A stretch of 64,000 bases of DNA from Micromonospora sp. WMMD1102. GTDB lineage: Bacteria; Actinomycetota; Actinomycetes; Mycobacteriales; Micromonosporaceae. The notes beneath the pieces were generated by a model, which saw only the letters and a list, made by a program, of their open reading frames with translations, had not been told where the DNA came from and searched no databases. Shown one piece after another: positions 49,401 to 56,604 of this stretch; within the stretch, counting starts at the first letter, position 1, and every line of letters starts with the position of its first letter. The DNA lies in contig NZ_JARUBN010000001.1 of assembly GCF_029626265.1 (NCBI RefSeq), positions 1,426,001 to 1,490,000 of the forward strand. Reading direction: 5' to 3'. The position numbers and the translations under genes are program-made.

Positions 49401-51494
49401 TCAGGACGCCGTACAGGTCGCGGTGGGCAGGCTGTTGGTGCCGTTCCAGCTGCCGAGGAACCCGAACGTGGCGCTCGCGCCGGCTCCCAGCGCCCCGTTG
49501 TGCGCGGCGTTGGTCGCGGTCACCGCCGCACCGCTGCTGGTGACCGTCGCATCCCAGGACTGGTTCACCGTCTGGCCGTTGGCGAACGTCCAGGTGACCC
49601 GCCAGCCGCTGATCGCCGACGAACCGGCGGTGACCCGGACGCTGCCCTGGAAGCCACCGGTCCACTGGCCGACGATGCTGTAGGCCGCCGTACACGTGCG
49701 GCCGGAGGCCGGTGGGGTGGTGGCCGGCGGAGTCGGCGGCCTGGTGGTCGGCGGGGTGGTGGGCGGGCTGGTCGGCCCGCCGGTGCCCCAGCCGCCGGTG
49801 GTGTCCAGCCAGTTCGCCCGCTGGAACATCCAGTCGCGCATGTACTGCACCTGTCCCTGCCAGGTCGGCGAGGTCGGGGTGATGAACGGGCCGAGCATCC
49901 GGGTGCTCAGGTTCGGCCAGCGCTGGAAGTTCCGCTGCGCGGCGGCGGTCAGCGGTGCGGTCAGCCGGTCGATCCGGGCCTGGAGCTGGGCGTTGGAGAA
50001 CAGTCCCCGGCGCAGTTCCTGCCAGCGCGCCTTGACCAGGTTGACGAACCCCGGATCCTGGATCAGCCGCTGGAACCAGTCGTTCGCGCTCGGGCTGCGG
50101 GTCTGTAGGTACTGCCAGCCGGCGATCTGGTCGTTCTGGAAGTAGCCACCCACCCCGAAGGTCAGGTCGAAGTCCCAGAGCGGCCCGGCGACGATCTTGC
50201 TGTCCCGGTCCTTGTAGAAGTACGCGCTGCGCAGGTACGCGTCCATGCCCCGGGTCAGCTCGTTGACGATGAGCATGTCCACCCAGGAGTCGACGTCGAT
50301 GAACGAGGGATAACCGGTCGTCGGGTCGGCGAAGTTCGGACTTCGCAGCACGTCGTGGAACTGCTGGAGGTGTTGTCGGAGCCACTCGGCCTGGGCGGGT
50401 TGCAGCGGGTCCGGGTCGACCACCTCCAGGTAGTGCCAGCAGGTGGCGTCGGCACCCTGGCAGGGCAGGATCGGCTCCTCGGCCGCCAGCCACTCGAACT
50501 TGAAGATGTAACCTCCGGTGATCTTCGGCAGCGTGACGTCCTCCTCGTCGAGCTGCTTCAGGTCGAGCCGGTTCTTCGAGTTCTTGATGGTCTCGATGAT
50601 CAGATAGACCCCGAGGTAGTCGTTCGCGGCCACCGGGTTCGCGTCGGTGTTCACATACACCTCGGCGAAGGCGTAGCGCGAGGCGTAGAGGCCCATGTCC
50701 TGGCCGAGGCCGTGCACGAAGGCGTCCCGGATCAGCGCCTTGTCGGTGTACGGCCCGCGCAGCACCCAGTCCGAGTCCGCCGGCATGCCGAGCAGCGGCA
50801 GGTCGACGTCGTCGTCCGCGTTGTCCCGCAACTCCAGCCGGTACGGCGTCTTCGGGAACGTCGCGCTGGACTGTCCGCGCAGGTGGAAACCGCCCCGGCT
50901 GACCAGGCTCGGCGCGGCGGAGAGCGAGGTCGTCTCGTTCGTCGGCGAGAACTGCATGACGGCGGTGTCGACGTACTCCCGCCCCGGTGCGCCGGCCCCG
51001 TACGCGTCGAGCAGGAGTACCGGCAGGTCGTGGGCGGTGTTGACGGCGCGGGCGACGTACATGGCGGTGCCGGGTTCGCCGGTCGGGGCGCCGTTCAGGT
51101 ATGCCTGGGCCCGCAGCTGGGTGCTGCGGGTGAAGGTCAGCGGGGTGCCGGCGTAGACCGGCGAGCTGGCGACGGGCGGTTGGCCGTTCGTGGTGTACCG
51201 CACCTCCGCCCCGGCCACCGTGCTGCCCAGTGCGACCGAGACCTGGCCCTGGAAGGTGCCGCTCGGCACCGAGAAGGTGATGTCGCCGGTCGGGTCGGCC
51301 TGGGCCGCGACCGCCGCGTCGGTTGCGCCGCTCGCGGGCGGGGCAGCCGCCCCGCCGCCGCTCCGCGTTGACGTGTCCTGGGCGGCCGGGACCGGCCGGT
51401 CCGACCTGTCTTCGCGGGCCTGGGCGGGTCCGGCCGCCGGGCCCAGTGCGGCGGCGACCAGGACGCCCGCCAGCAGATAGCCGAATCTGCGCAT
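49401..51494 (-). CDS. Secreted CotH-family protein kinase-like protein with CBM2
   Basis: A 697-residue protein from ATG 51494 with a Sec signal peptide (YLLAGVLVAAALGPAAGPAQ). Domains in order: a chitobiase/beta-hexosaminidase-like C-terminal-type domain (residues ~70-150, EVRYTTNGQPPVASSPVYAG), a CotH domain (~170-560, FHLRGQSSATFPKTPYRLEL; DKALIRDAFVHGL; GPLWDFDLTFG), a Pro/Thr linker, and a C-terminal CBM2 (CTAAYSIVGQWTGGFQGSVR to the end). CotH proteins are atypical extracellular protein kinases. The CBM2 suggests the protein binds cellulose or chitin. It is the third gene of a DUF4956-VTC-CotH operon. Confidence 0.88.
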   Translation of the reverse strand: MRRFGYLLAGVLVAAALGPAAGPAQAREDRSDRPVPAAQDTSTRSGGGAAAPPASGATDAAVAAQADPTGDITFSVPSGTFQGQVSVALGSTVAGAEVRYTTNGQPPVASSPVYAGTPLTFTRSTQLRAQAYLNGAPTGEPGTAMYVARAVNTAHDLPVLLLDAYGAGAPGREYVDTAVMQFSPTNETTSLSAAPSLVSRGGFHLRGQSSATFPKTPYRLELRDNADDDVDLPLLGMPADSDWVLRGPYTDKALIRDAFVHGLGQDMGLYASRYAFAEVYVNTDANPVAANDYLGVYLIIETIKNSKNRLDLKQLDEEDVTLPKITGGYIFKFEWLAAEEPILPCQGADATCWHYLEVVDPDPLQPAQAEWLRQHLQQFHDVLRSPNFADPTTGYPSFIDVDSWVDMLIVNELTRGMDAYLRSAYFYKDRDSKIVAGPLWDFDLTFGVGGYFQNDQIAGWQYLQTRSPSANDWFQRLIQDPGFVNLVKARWQELRRGLFSNAQLQARIDRLTAPLTAAAQRNFQRWPNLSTRMLGPFITPTSPTWQGQVQYMRDWMFQRANWLDTTGGWGTGGPTSPPTTPPTTRPPTPPATTPPASGRTCTAAYSIVGQWTGGFQGSVRVTAGSSAISGWRVTWTFANGQTVNQSWDATVTSSGAAVTATNAAHNGALGAGASATFGFLGSWNGTNSLPTATCTAS

Positions 51495-51499
51495 CTTCC

Positions 51500-52366
51500 C
51501 TACTCCGTTCCGGTGCTGCTCGGGGGACGGACCGTGCTCGCCACCAGGCTGAAGTCGGCTCGTTCGACTTCGGACCGGGCGGGCTGGCCGTCGGTGGGGG
51601 CCCCGATGAGGGTGAAGTGCCGGCGCAGGGTTCGGCGCCAGGGCGCGGACGGCAGCTCCGGTCGGAGTGCGGCCAGTCCGGTGGCGTACTTGGAGATCCG
51701 TACCGGCCGGTGGCCGCGCGCCCAGAGCAGGCGGTCCACGCAGGACGCGGTGGAGCCGGTCTTGGTCTCGATCACCGCCAGCTCGGGAAGCCGGAGCGGA
51801 CCGGAGTCGTCCTCCCAGGTCAGGTCGGTGTCGATCGTCACCCGGCTCACCGTGGCGGCGAGGAAGAGCGTGCTGCGCCGGTAGCGGGTGACCAGGACCG
51901 GGGCGAAGACCCGGTCGCCGACCTCGATCGACTCTCTGGCCAGTACGTCGTCGACGAACTGCCGCCCGGGGGAGAGGCTCGTCTCGTGGTCCGGCCGGTA
52001 CGGCAGCCGGTCCTTGACGGTGTTGCCCCGGGGGCCCTGGGTCTTCACCTCCAGCCAGCACTCCGCCGAGTCGAGGTAGGTCCGGGTGCGCACCTTGAAC
52101 CGGCGCCGACGGCGCTGGGCGGTGAGCAGATAGCTGGTCAGCTCCGGGGTGTCGAAGTAGACGGAGCGGTAGCCAAAGCAGCGCTGCCCGTCGATCTCCA
52201 GGACCATGGTGTCCGGCCCGACCTGGCTGACGACCGACCGCGCCTCGTCGATCGGAAGGACGTACTTGCGGTCCACCCGGGTCTGCAACGCGGCGCGTTC
52301 GGTGAGTTCGGCGAGTCCGATCGACTCGAGGTGCGCCGGTGGGGCGCAGCCGGCGGCGGTGGTCAT
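51500..52366 (-). CDS. VTC-domain polyphosphate polymerase-like protein
   Basis: A 288-residue protein of the VTC/TTM superfamily, which in yeast Vtc4 polymerises polyphosphate. The beta-tunnel residues are present in the expected places: TRVDRKYVLP, YRSVYFDTPELTSYL, RRRFKVRTRTYLDSAECWLE, VKTQGPRGNTVKDRLPY and AVIETKTGSTASCVDRLLW. The ATG at 52366 overlaps the DUF4956 stop (ATGA), and CotH starts 5 bp after its stop. It lacks SPX and membrane domains, the form found in many bacteria with DUF4956 and CotH partners. Confidence 0.9.
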   Translation of the reverse strand: MTTAAGCAPPAHLESIGLAELTERAALQTRVDRKYVLPIDEARSVVSQVGPDTMVLEIDGQRCFGYRSVYFDTPELTSYLLTAQRRRRRFKVRTRTYLDSAECWLEVKTQGPRGNTVKDRLPYRPDHETSLSPGRQFVDDVLARESIEVGDRVFAPVLVTRYRRSTLFLAATVSRVTIDTDLTWEDDSGPLRLPELAVIETKTGSTASCVDRLLWARGHRPVRISKYATGLAALRPELPSAPWRRTLRRHFTLIGAPTDGQPARSEVERADFSLVASTVRPPSSTGTE

Positions 52367-52965
52367 CGCGGCACCCCGCTGGTGGCCACCTCGGCGTTGC
52401 GGACCGCCCGCTGTACCGCCGGGTAGGAATACCGCACGTCGACCAGGGTGGTGTCGTTGACCAGGTCGAGGCGCTGGACGCTGGCCGAGTGCACCCGGGC
52501 GCCGAGCTTCTGTTCGAGGTAGGCGACCAGCGCGACGTGGTCGGTGATGGCCGAGTCGAGGAACATGCTCTGCCGCCGGTAGCTGCGGAACAGCCGGGGG
52601 TGGTCGCCGACGAACATCACCACCAGGATCAGGGTCATCATGGTCGGGACCTGCCAAGCCGGCCCGCCGCCGAGGGCGGAGAGGATGCCGAGGGCCAGCG
52701 CGGAGAAGTAGTACGCCACCTCGTGCTGGTCGAGCTCGGTGGAGCGGAGCCGGATGATGGAGAGCACCCCGAAGAGCGCCAGTCCGAGCCCCAGGCCGGT
52801 GCCGGCGCTGCTGGTGCCGAGCGAACTCGCCACCGCCATCACCCCGATGTTGACACCGAGGTACGCGGCGACCAGGTCTCGGCGCCGGTGGCGGGGGAAG
52901 TAGAGCCCGAACACGAGCAAGATCACTGCGACGATGTCCGCCGCAAAGAGGGCGAGTTGGGGCAT
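52363..52965 (-). CDS. DUF4956 membrane protein
   Basis: A 200-residue protein from ATG 52965 after AGGACAGG. About five transmembrane helices occur in residues 1-125 (LFAADIVAVILLVFGLYFPR; LGVNIGVMAVASSLGTSSAG; FGVLSIIRLRSTELDQHEVA), followed by a cytoplasmic ferredoxin-like tail. The IIRLRSTELDQHEVAYYFSA block is the DUF4956 signature. The family always sits with VTC-domain genes; a joint role in polyphosphate handling is likely but unproven. It is the first gene of the operon. Confidence 0.9.
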   Translation of the reverse strand: MPQLALFAADIVAVILLVFGLYFPRHRRRDLVAAYLGVNIGVMAVASSLGTSSAGTGLGLGLALFGVLSIIRLRSTELDQHEVAYYFSALALGILSALGGGPAWQVPTMMTLILVVMFVGDHPRLFRSYRRQSMFLDSAITDHVALVAYLEQKLGARVHSASVQRLDLVNDTTLVDVRYSYPAVQRAVRNAEVATSGVPR

Positions 52966-53030
52966 GGGTCCTGTCCTCCTGGATATCATCCGGTGGCCGG
53001 TAGGTAAACGGACGCCGGCTACCAGATTAC

Positions 53031-53046
53031 ATCGAAGGACTTCGAT
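53031..53046. promoter_or_regulatory. Palindrome upstream of the DUF4956 operon
   Basis: ATCGAAGGACTTCGAT has perfect 7-bp arms around GA. It lies 66-81 bp upstream of the DUF4956 start, next to a minus-strand TAATCT. It could be the operator of this operon. Confidence 0.5.
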
Positions 53047-53131
53047 ACTGACCCGTGACCTTCGCTAACACCTTGTAACAGGTTTTATTTAGTCCTGTCT
53101 ATCTTATGGGGCATCGCGGGACGCACGGCAC

Positions 53132-53166
53132 GGCGGCCCCGCCCGGTGGGTCCGGGCGGGGCCGCC
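53132..53166 (-). terminator. Strong terminator after the GH53 operon
   Basis: GGCGGCCCCGCCCGG (53132-53146) and its exact reverse complement (53152-53166) form a 15-bp stem with a 5-base loop, 35 bp after the downstream GH53 stop on the minus strand. Confidence 0.85.
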
Positions 53167-53200
53167 TACGCCGGTCCGACTTGACCGGTCGGGCCTCGGA

Positions 53201-54790
53201 TCAGACCGAGCCGAAGACCGAGAGCCCGGGAAGTGCCCGGTCGCCGTAGTCGAAGAGCGCCTGGTTCTCCCAACCGTTGCCGGAGGACGGGTTGGTCGGG
53301 TCCCAGCCGTTGCCGGAGACCGCCGTCCAGGTCGGCTCCCAGTAGAAGACCCCCAGCCCCCGTCCGTTCGGCACCGAACGGACGACGTCGAAGACCGCCC
53401 GCAACGCGTCGGCCTGGCCCTGCGGGGTGGCCGGATAGCCGCCGGCCTGTTGCAGCGAGGAGTTGAAGATGTTCGGCTCGCTGTCGTCGGCGTTCAGGGT
53501 GAAGCCGTACGCGGTCTCGGCGACCAGCACCGGCTTGCCGTACCGGGCGGCGAGGTCGTTGAGGTTGGCCTGGAGGCTGCTCAGCGAGCCGTGCCAGTAG
53601 AGGTAGTGCGACACCCCGATCACGTCGAACGGCACACCCCGCGAGACGGCCTGGTCGAACCACCACCGGTGCTGCGAGTTGTTGCCGCCCTCGGCGAGGT
53701 GCAGCAGCACCTGGGTGGAGCCGTTCACCGCCTTCACCGCATTGCCCCCGGCGGTGAGCAGGGCGGCCAGGTTGGCCCAGTTGTTGCTCCGCCCGTCCGG
53801 CCAGAGCATGCCGTCGTTGATCTCGTTGCCGACCTGCACCATGTCGGCCGTCGTACCCTGCGCCTTGAGGGCGCTGAGCACGTCGTACGTGTGGTGGTAG
53901 ACCGCGTCCCGGAGCTGGTTGAAGTTGTAGCCGCTCCAGGCGGCGGGCTTGTTCTGCTTGCCCGGGTCGGCCCAGCTGTCCGAGTAGTGGAAGTCGATCA
54001 GCAGCCGCATCCCCTGCGCCTTGACCCGGCTGGCCATGCTCAGCACCCGGGCCTTGTTGTTGTAGCCGTCGGCGGGGTTGACCCAGACCTTCAGCCGGGC
54101 GTAGTCGACGCCGCCCGCGCGCAGCAGTTGCAGCGGATCGCGCTGGTTGCCGGCGGCGTCCCGGTAGATCCCGCCGCGGTCCTGGCTCTTGAGCAGGGTG
54201 GAGACGTCGGCGCCGCGGATCGAGATGCTGCCGCCCGGATTCCCGGTGCCGCCCCCGGTGAACTCCACGTCGTCCACGTTGATCCAGTTGCCGGCCCGGG
54301 CGTCCGAGACCACCGCGGCCGTGCACTGCCCGCTGCTGACCTGGGCGGTCACCGAGATCTGGGTCCAGTTGGAGGTGGTCGGGATGTTCGCCCGCTGCTC
54401 GGCGCCGCCGCAGTTGCGCAGCGCCAGGTACGCGGCGACCTGCCCGCCGCCGGAGCGGACCCAGGCCCGCAGCGTGTACGACCCGGAGCCCAGCCCGGTG
54501 AGCTGCTGGTACGTCTCCACCCGGTAGGCGCCGGAGGCCCAGTGCGACAGCCGGTAGTTGCCGGAGCGCCCACCGGCCTCGGTGAAGCTGGCACTCTGCT
54601 GGCCGGAGCTGGACGACTCGGACCAGCCCGGCGGGCTCTGGCTGGCACCCGACGACTCGAAGCCCGGGTTGGTGATGGTGGCGGCGGCGCGGACCGGACC
54701 CGGTGCGGGGCCGGCGACCAGACCAGCGGCGAGCAGTACGGCGCCGAGAGCGGCGGCGGCCGTACGGAGCGGATGGGACGGACCGCTCAT
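53201..54790 (-). CDS. Secreted GH53 endo-beta-1,4-galactanase (copy 2)
   Basis: A 529-residue enzyme that cleaves beta-1,4-galactan of arabinogalactan/pectin side chains. It has a signal peptide, then an N-terminal carbohydrate-binding-type jelly-roll (residues ~37-178), then the GH53 barrel (ISIRGADVSTLLKSQDRGGI onwards). The acid/base E323 is in VQVGNEINDGMLW and the nucleophile E425 in VLVAETAYGF. The FHYSDSWADPGKQ and EGGNNSQHRWWFD blocks are diagnostic. It starts 34 bp after the paralogue at 54825-56402, so both form one operon. Confidence 0.94.
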   Translation of the reverse strand: MSGPSHPLRTAAAALGAVLLAAGLVAGPAPGPVRAAATITNPGFESSGASQSPPGWSESSSSGQQSASFTEAGGRSGNYRLSHWASGAYRVETYQQLTGLGSGSYTLRAWVRSGGGQVAAYLALRNCGGAEQRANIPTTSNWTQISVTAQVSSGQCTAAVVSDARAGNWINVDDVEFTGGGTGNPGGSISIRGADVSTLLKSQDRGGIYRDAAGNQRDPLQLLRAGGVDYARLKVWVNPADGYNNKARVLSMASRVKAQGMRLLIDFHYSDSWADPGKQNKPAAWSGYNFNQLRDAVYHHTYDVLSALKAQGTTADMVQVGNEINDGMLWPDGRSNNWANLAALLTAGGNAVKAVNGSTQVLLHLAEGGNNSQHRWWFDQAVSRGVPFDVIGVSHYLYWHGSLSSLQANLNDLAARYGKPVLVAETAYGFTLNADDSEPNIFNSSLQQAGGYPATPQGQADALRAVFDVVRSVPNGRGLGVFYWEPTWTAVSGNGWDPTNPSSGNGWENQALFDYGDRALPGLSVFGSV

Positions 54791-54824
54791 CGGGATTCCT
54801 TCCGTCGAGTGGATGGGATGGTGC

Positions 54825-56402
54825 TCACCGGGCAGCGCCGCCGAGCACCCGCAGTCCGGGCAGCGCCCGACCGGAGTAGTCGAAGAGCGCCTGGTTCTCC
54901 CAGCCGTCCCCGGAGGACGGGTCGGCCGGATCCCAGCCGGCCCCGTCGACAGCCGTCCAGGTCGGCTCCCAGTAGAAGAGACCGAGCGCACCCGGTACGG
55001 CGGCGACGGTGTTCACCATGTCGCGGATCGCCTCGGCCTGCCCGGTCGGGGTGGCCGGATAGCCGCCGGCCTGTTGCAGGGTGGCGTCGAAGATGTTCGC
55101 CTGGTGGTCGTGCTCGGCGAGCGTGAAGCCGTACCCGGTCTCCACCACCAGCACCGGCCTGTCGTAGCGGGCGGTCAGGTCCAGCAGGTTGGCCTGGAGC
55201 GCGCCGAGCGGGCCGTGCCAGTACGTGTAGTGCGAGACGGCGATCAGGTCGAACGGCACGCCCCGGCTGACCGCGTTGTCGAACCACCAGCGGTGGCCGC
55301 CGTTGTTGCCGCCCTCGGCCAGGTGCAGCGCGACAGTCGTGCCCGGTGCGGCGTCGGTGACGGCGGTACTGGCGGCGGTGAGCAGCGCGGCCAGCCCGTC
55401 CCAGTTGTCCCAGCGCCCGTCCGGCCAGAGCATCCCACCGTTGATCTCGTTGCCGACCTGGACCATGTCGGCCGGGGTGCCCTGCCGGCGCAGGCTGTCC
55501 ACCACGTCGTGGGTGTGCGCGTAGAGCGCCTCGCGCAGCTGGTCGAAGGGCAGGTCCGCCCAGGCGGCCGGCTTGAACTGCTTGCCCGGGTCGGCCCAGG
55601 TGTCCGAGTAGTGGAAGTCGATGAGCAGCCCCATGCCGAGCGCCTTGGCCCGGCGGGCCTTGGCCAGCACGTCCGCCTTGTCGCTGAACCCGTCGGCCGG
55701 GTCCACCCAGACCTTCAGCCGGGCGTAGTTGACCCCGTTGTAGGCGAGGATCCGCAGCGCGTCGCCGGGCCGCCCGGTGTGATCGGCGTAGACCGCGCCG
55801 TGGTGCTCGTTCTTGGTCAGGTGCGAGATGTCGGCTCCGACGATTCGCAGCGCGGGGGCGCCGGCCGGCCGGCTGGCCGGGGTGACGGCGAGGTCGTCGA
55901 AGTGCGCCCAGTCCCCGGCGTTGCCGTCCGAGACCAGTGCCACGGTGCACCGGCCGGTGCTGACCCGGGTGGTGACGGCCACCTCCACCCACCACTCGGC
56001 ACCGGTGCGCGGCAGGTCGACCCGCCGGGCCGGGCCGCCGCAACCGGTAAGCGCGACGTACGCGTCGCGCTGGCCGCCGCTGACGCGCACCGAGACCCGC
56101 AGCGTGTGGTCCCCCCGGCGCAGCCCGGTGAGCCGCTGGTACGTCTCGACCCGGTAGGGCCGGTCGGCCCAGTGGGTGAGCCGGTTGGCCCCGCTCCGAC
56201 CGCCCGGCTCGACGAAGCTGGCGGAGCGCTGGCCACGCACGGACCAGCCGGTCGGGGACCCGTCGGAGGCGGTCGCCTCGAAGCCCGGGTTAAGCACCGT
56301 CGCCGGACTGCCGGGATCGGCCGCCGCCGCTCGACCGGGACCGGGTACGACCACGGCGGCGACGAGCGCGAGTGCCCCGAGGGCGAGTTTGCGGTTAGGC
56401 AT
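54825..56402 (-). CDS. Secreted GH53 endo-beta-1,4-galactanase (copy 1)
   Basis: A 525-residue paralogue with the same order: signal peptide (KLALGALALVAAVVVPGPGR), jelly-roll CBM-like domain, GH53 barrel. The catalytic residues are in VQVGNEINGGMLWP and VLVVETGYGFTLAEHDH, and FHYSDTWADPGKQFKPAAWA is conserved. It begins at ATG 56402 after GAGGAGG; an in-frame GTG-like start at 56429 is less likely. It is the first gene of the operon behind two LacI-type operators. Tandem duplication followed by divergence is the likely origin of the pair. Confidence 0.94.
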   Translation of the reverse strand: MPNRKLALGALALVAAVVVPGPGRAAAADPGSPATVLNPGFEATASDGSPTGWSVRGQRSASFVEPGGRSGANRLTHWADRPYRVETYQRLTGLRRGDHTLRVSVRVSGGQRDAYVALTGCGGPARRVDLPRTGAEWWVEVAVTTRVSTGRCTVALVSDGNAGDWAHFDDLAVTPASRPAGAPALRIVGADISHLTKNEHHGAVYADHTGRPGDALRILAYNGVNYARLKVWVDPADGFSDKADVLAKARRAKALGMGLLIDFHYSDTWADPGKQFKPAAWADLPFDQLREALYAHTHDVVDSLRRQGTPADMVQVGNEINGGMLWPDGRWDNWDGLAALLTAASTAVTDAAPGTTVALHLAEGGNNGGHRWWFDNAVSRGVPFDLIAVSHYTYWHGPLGALQANLLDLTARYDRPVLVVETGYGFTLAEHDHQANIFDATLQQAGGYPATPTGQAEAIRDMVNTVAAVPGALGLFYWEPTWTAVDGAGWDPADPSSGDGWENQALFDYSGRALPGLRVLGGAAR

Positions 56403-56460
56403 CAGTGCACGTTCCTCCTCGACGAACACCGGGCGACGCCTGTCCGTCCCGGCAACTGGC

Positions 56461-56474
56461 TGGGAGCGCTCACA
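56461..56474. promoter_or_regulatory. LacI-type operator upstream of the GH53 operon
   Basis: TGGGAGCGCTCACA is a palindrome around GAGCGCTC. It lies 59-72 bp upstream of the GH53 start (56402). It matches the three other sites in this locus (consensus TGTGAGCGCTCCCA) and the CebR-like GAGCGCTC core used by sugar-responsive LacI repressors of actinobacteria. Confidence 0.8.
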
Positions 56475-56540
56475 GCCCGTTCTGTCTCGTGCTGAACTGG
56501 CAGTACCGACGATCTTCCGAAGGATATCGACGAAGTGCGT

Positions 56541-56554
56541 TGTGAGCGCTCACG
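56541..56554. promoter_or_regulatory. Second LacI-type operator in the GH53/GH42 gap
   Basis: TGTGAGCGCTCACG, 80 bp from the first site centre to centre, could permit looping. It lies downstream of the GH42 stop (56605), so it belongs to the GH53 operon promoter region. A weaker copy (TGCGAGCGCTTGGT) is at 56592-56605. Confidence 0.75.
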
Positions 56555-56604
56555 GAACCATCACGGTGGATCGATGTCAAGGGGCCCGCGCTGCGAGCGC
56601 TTGG

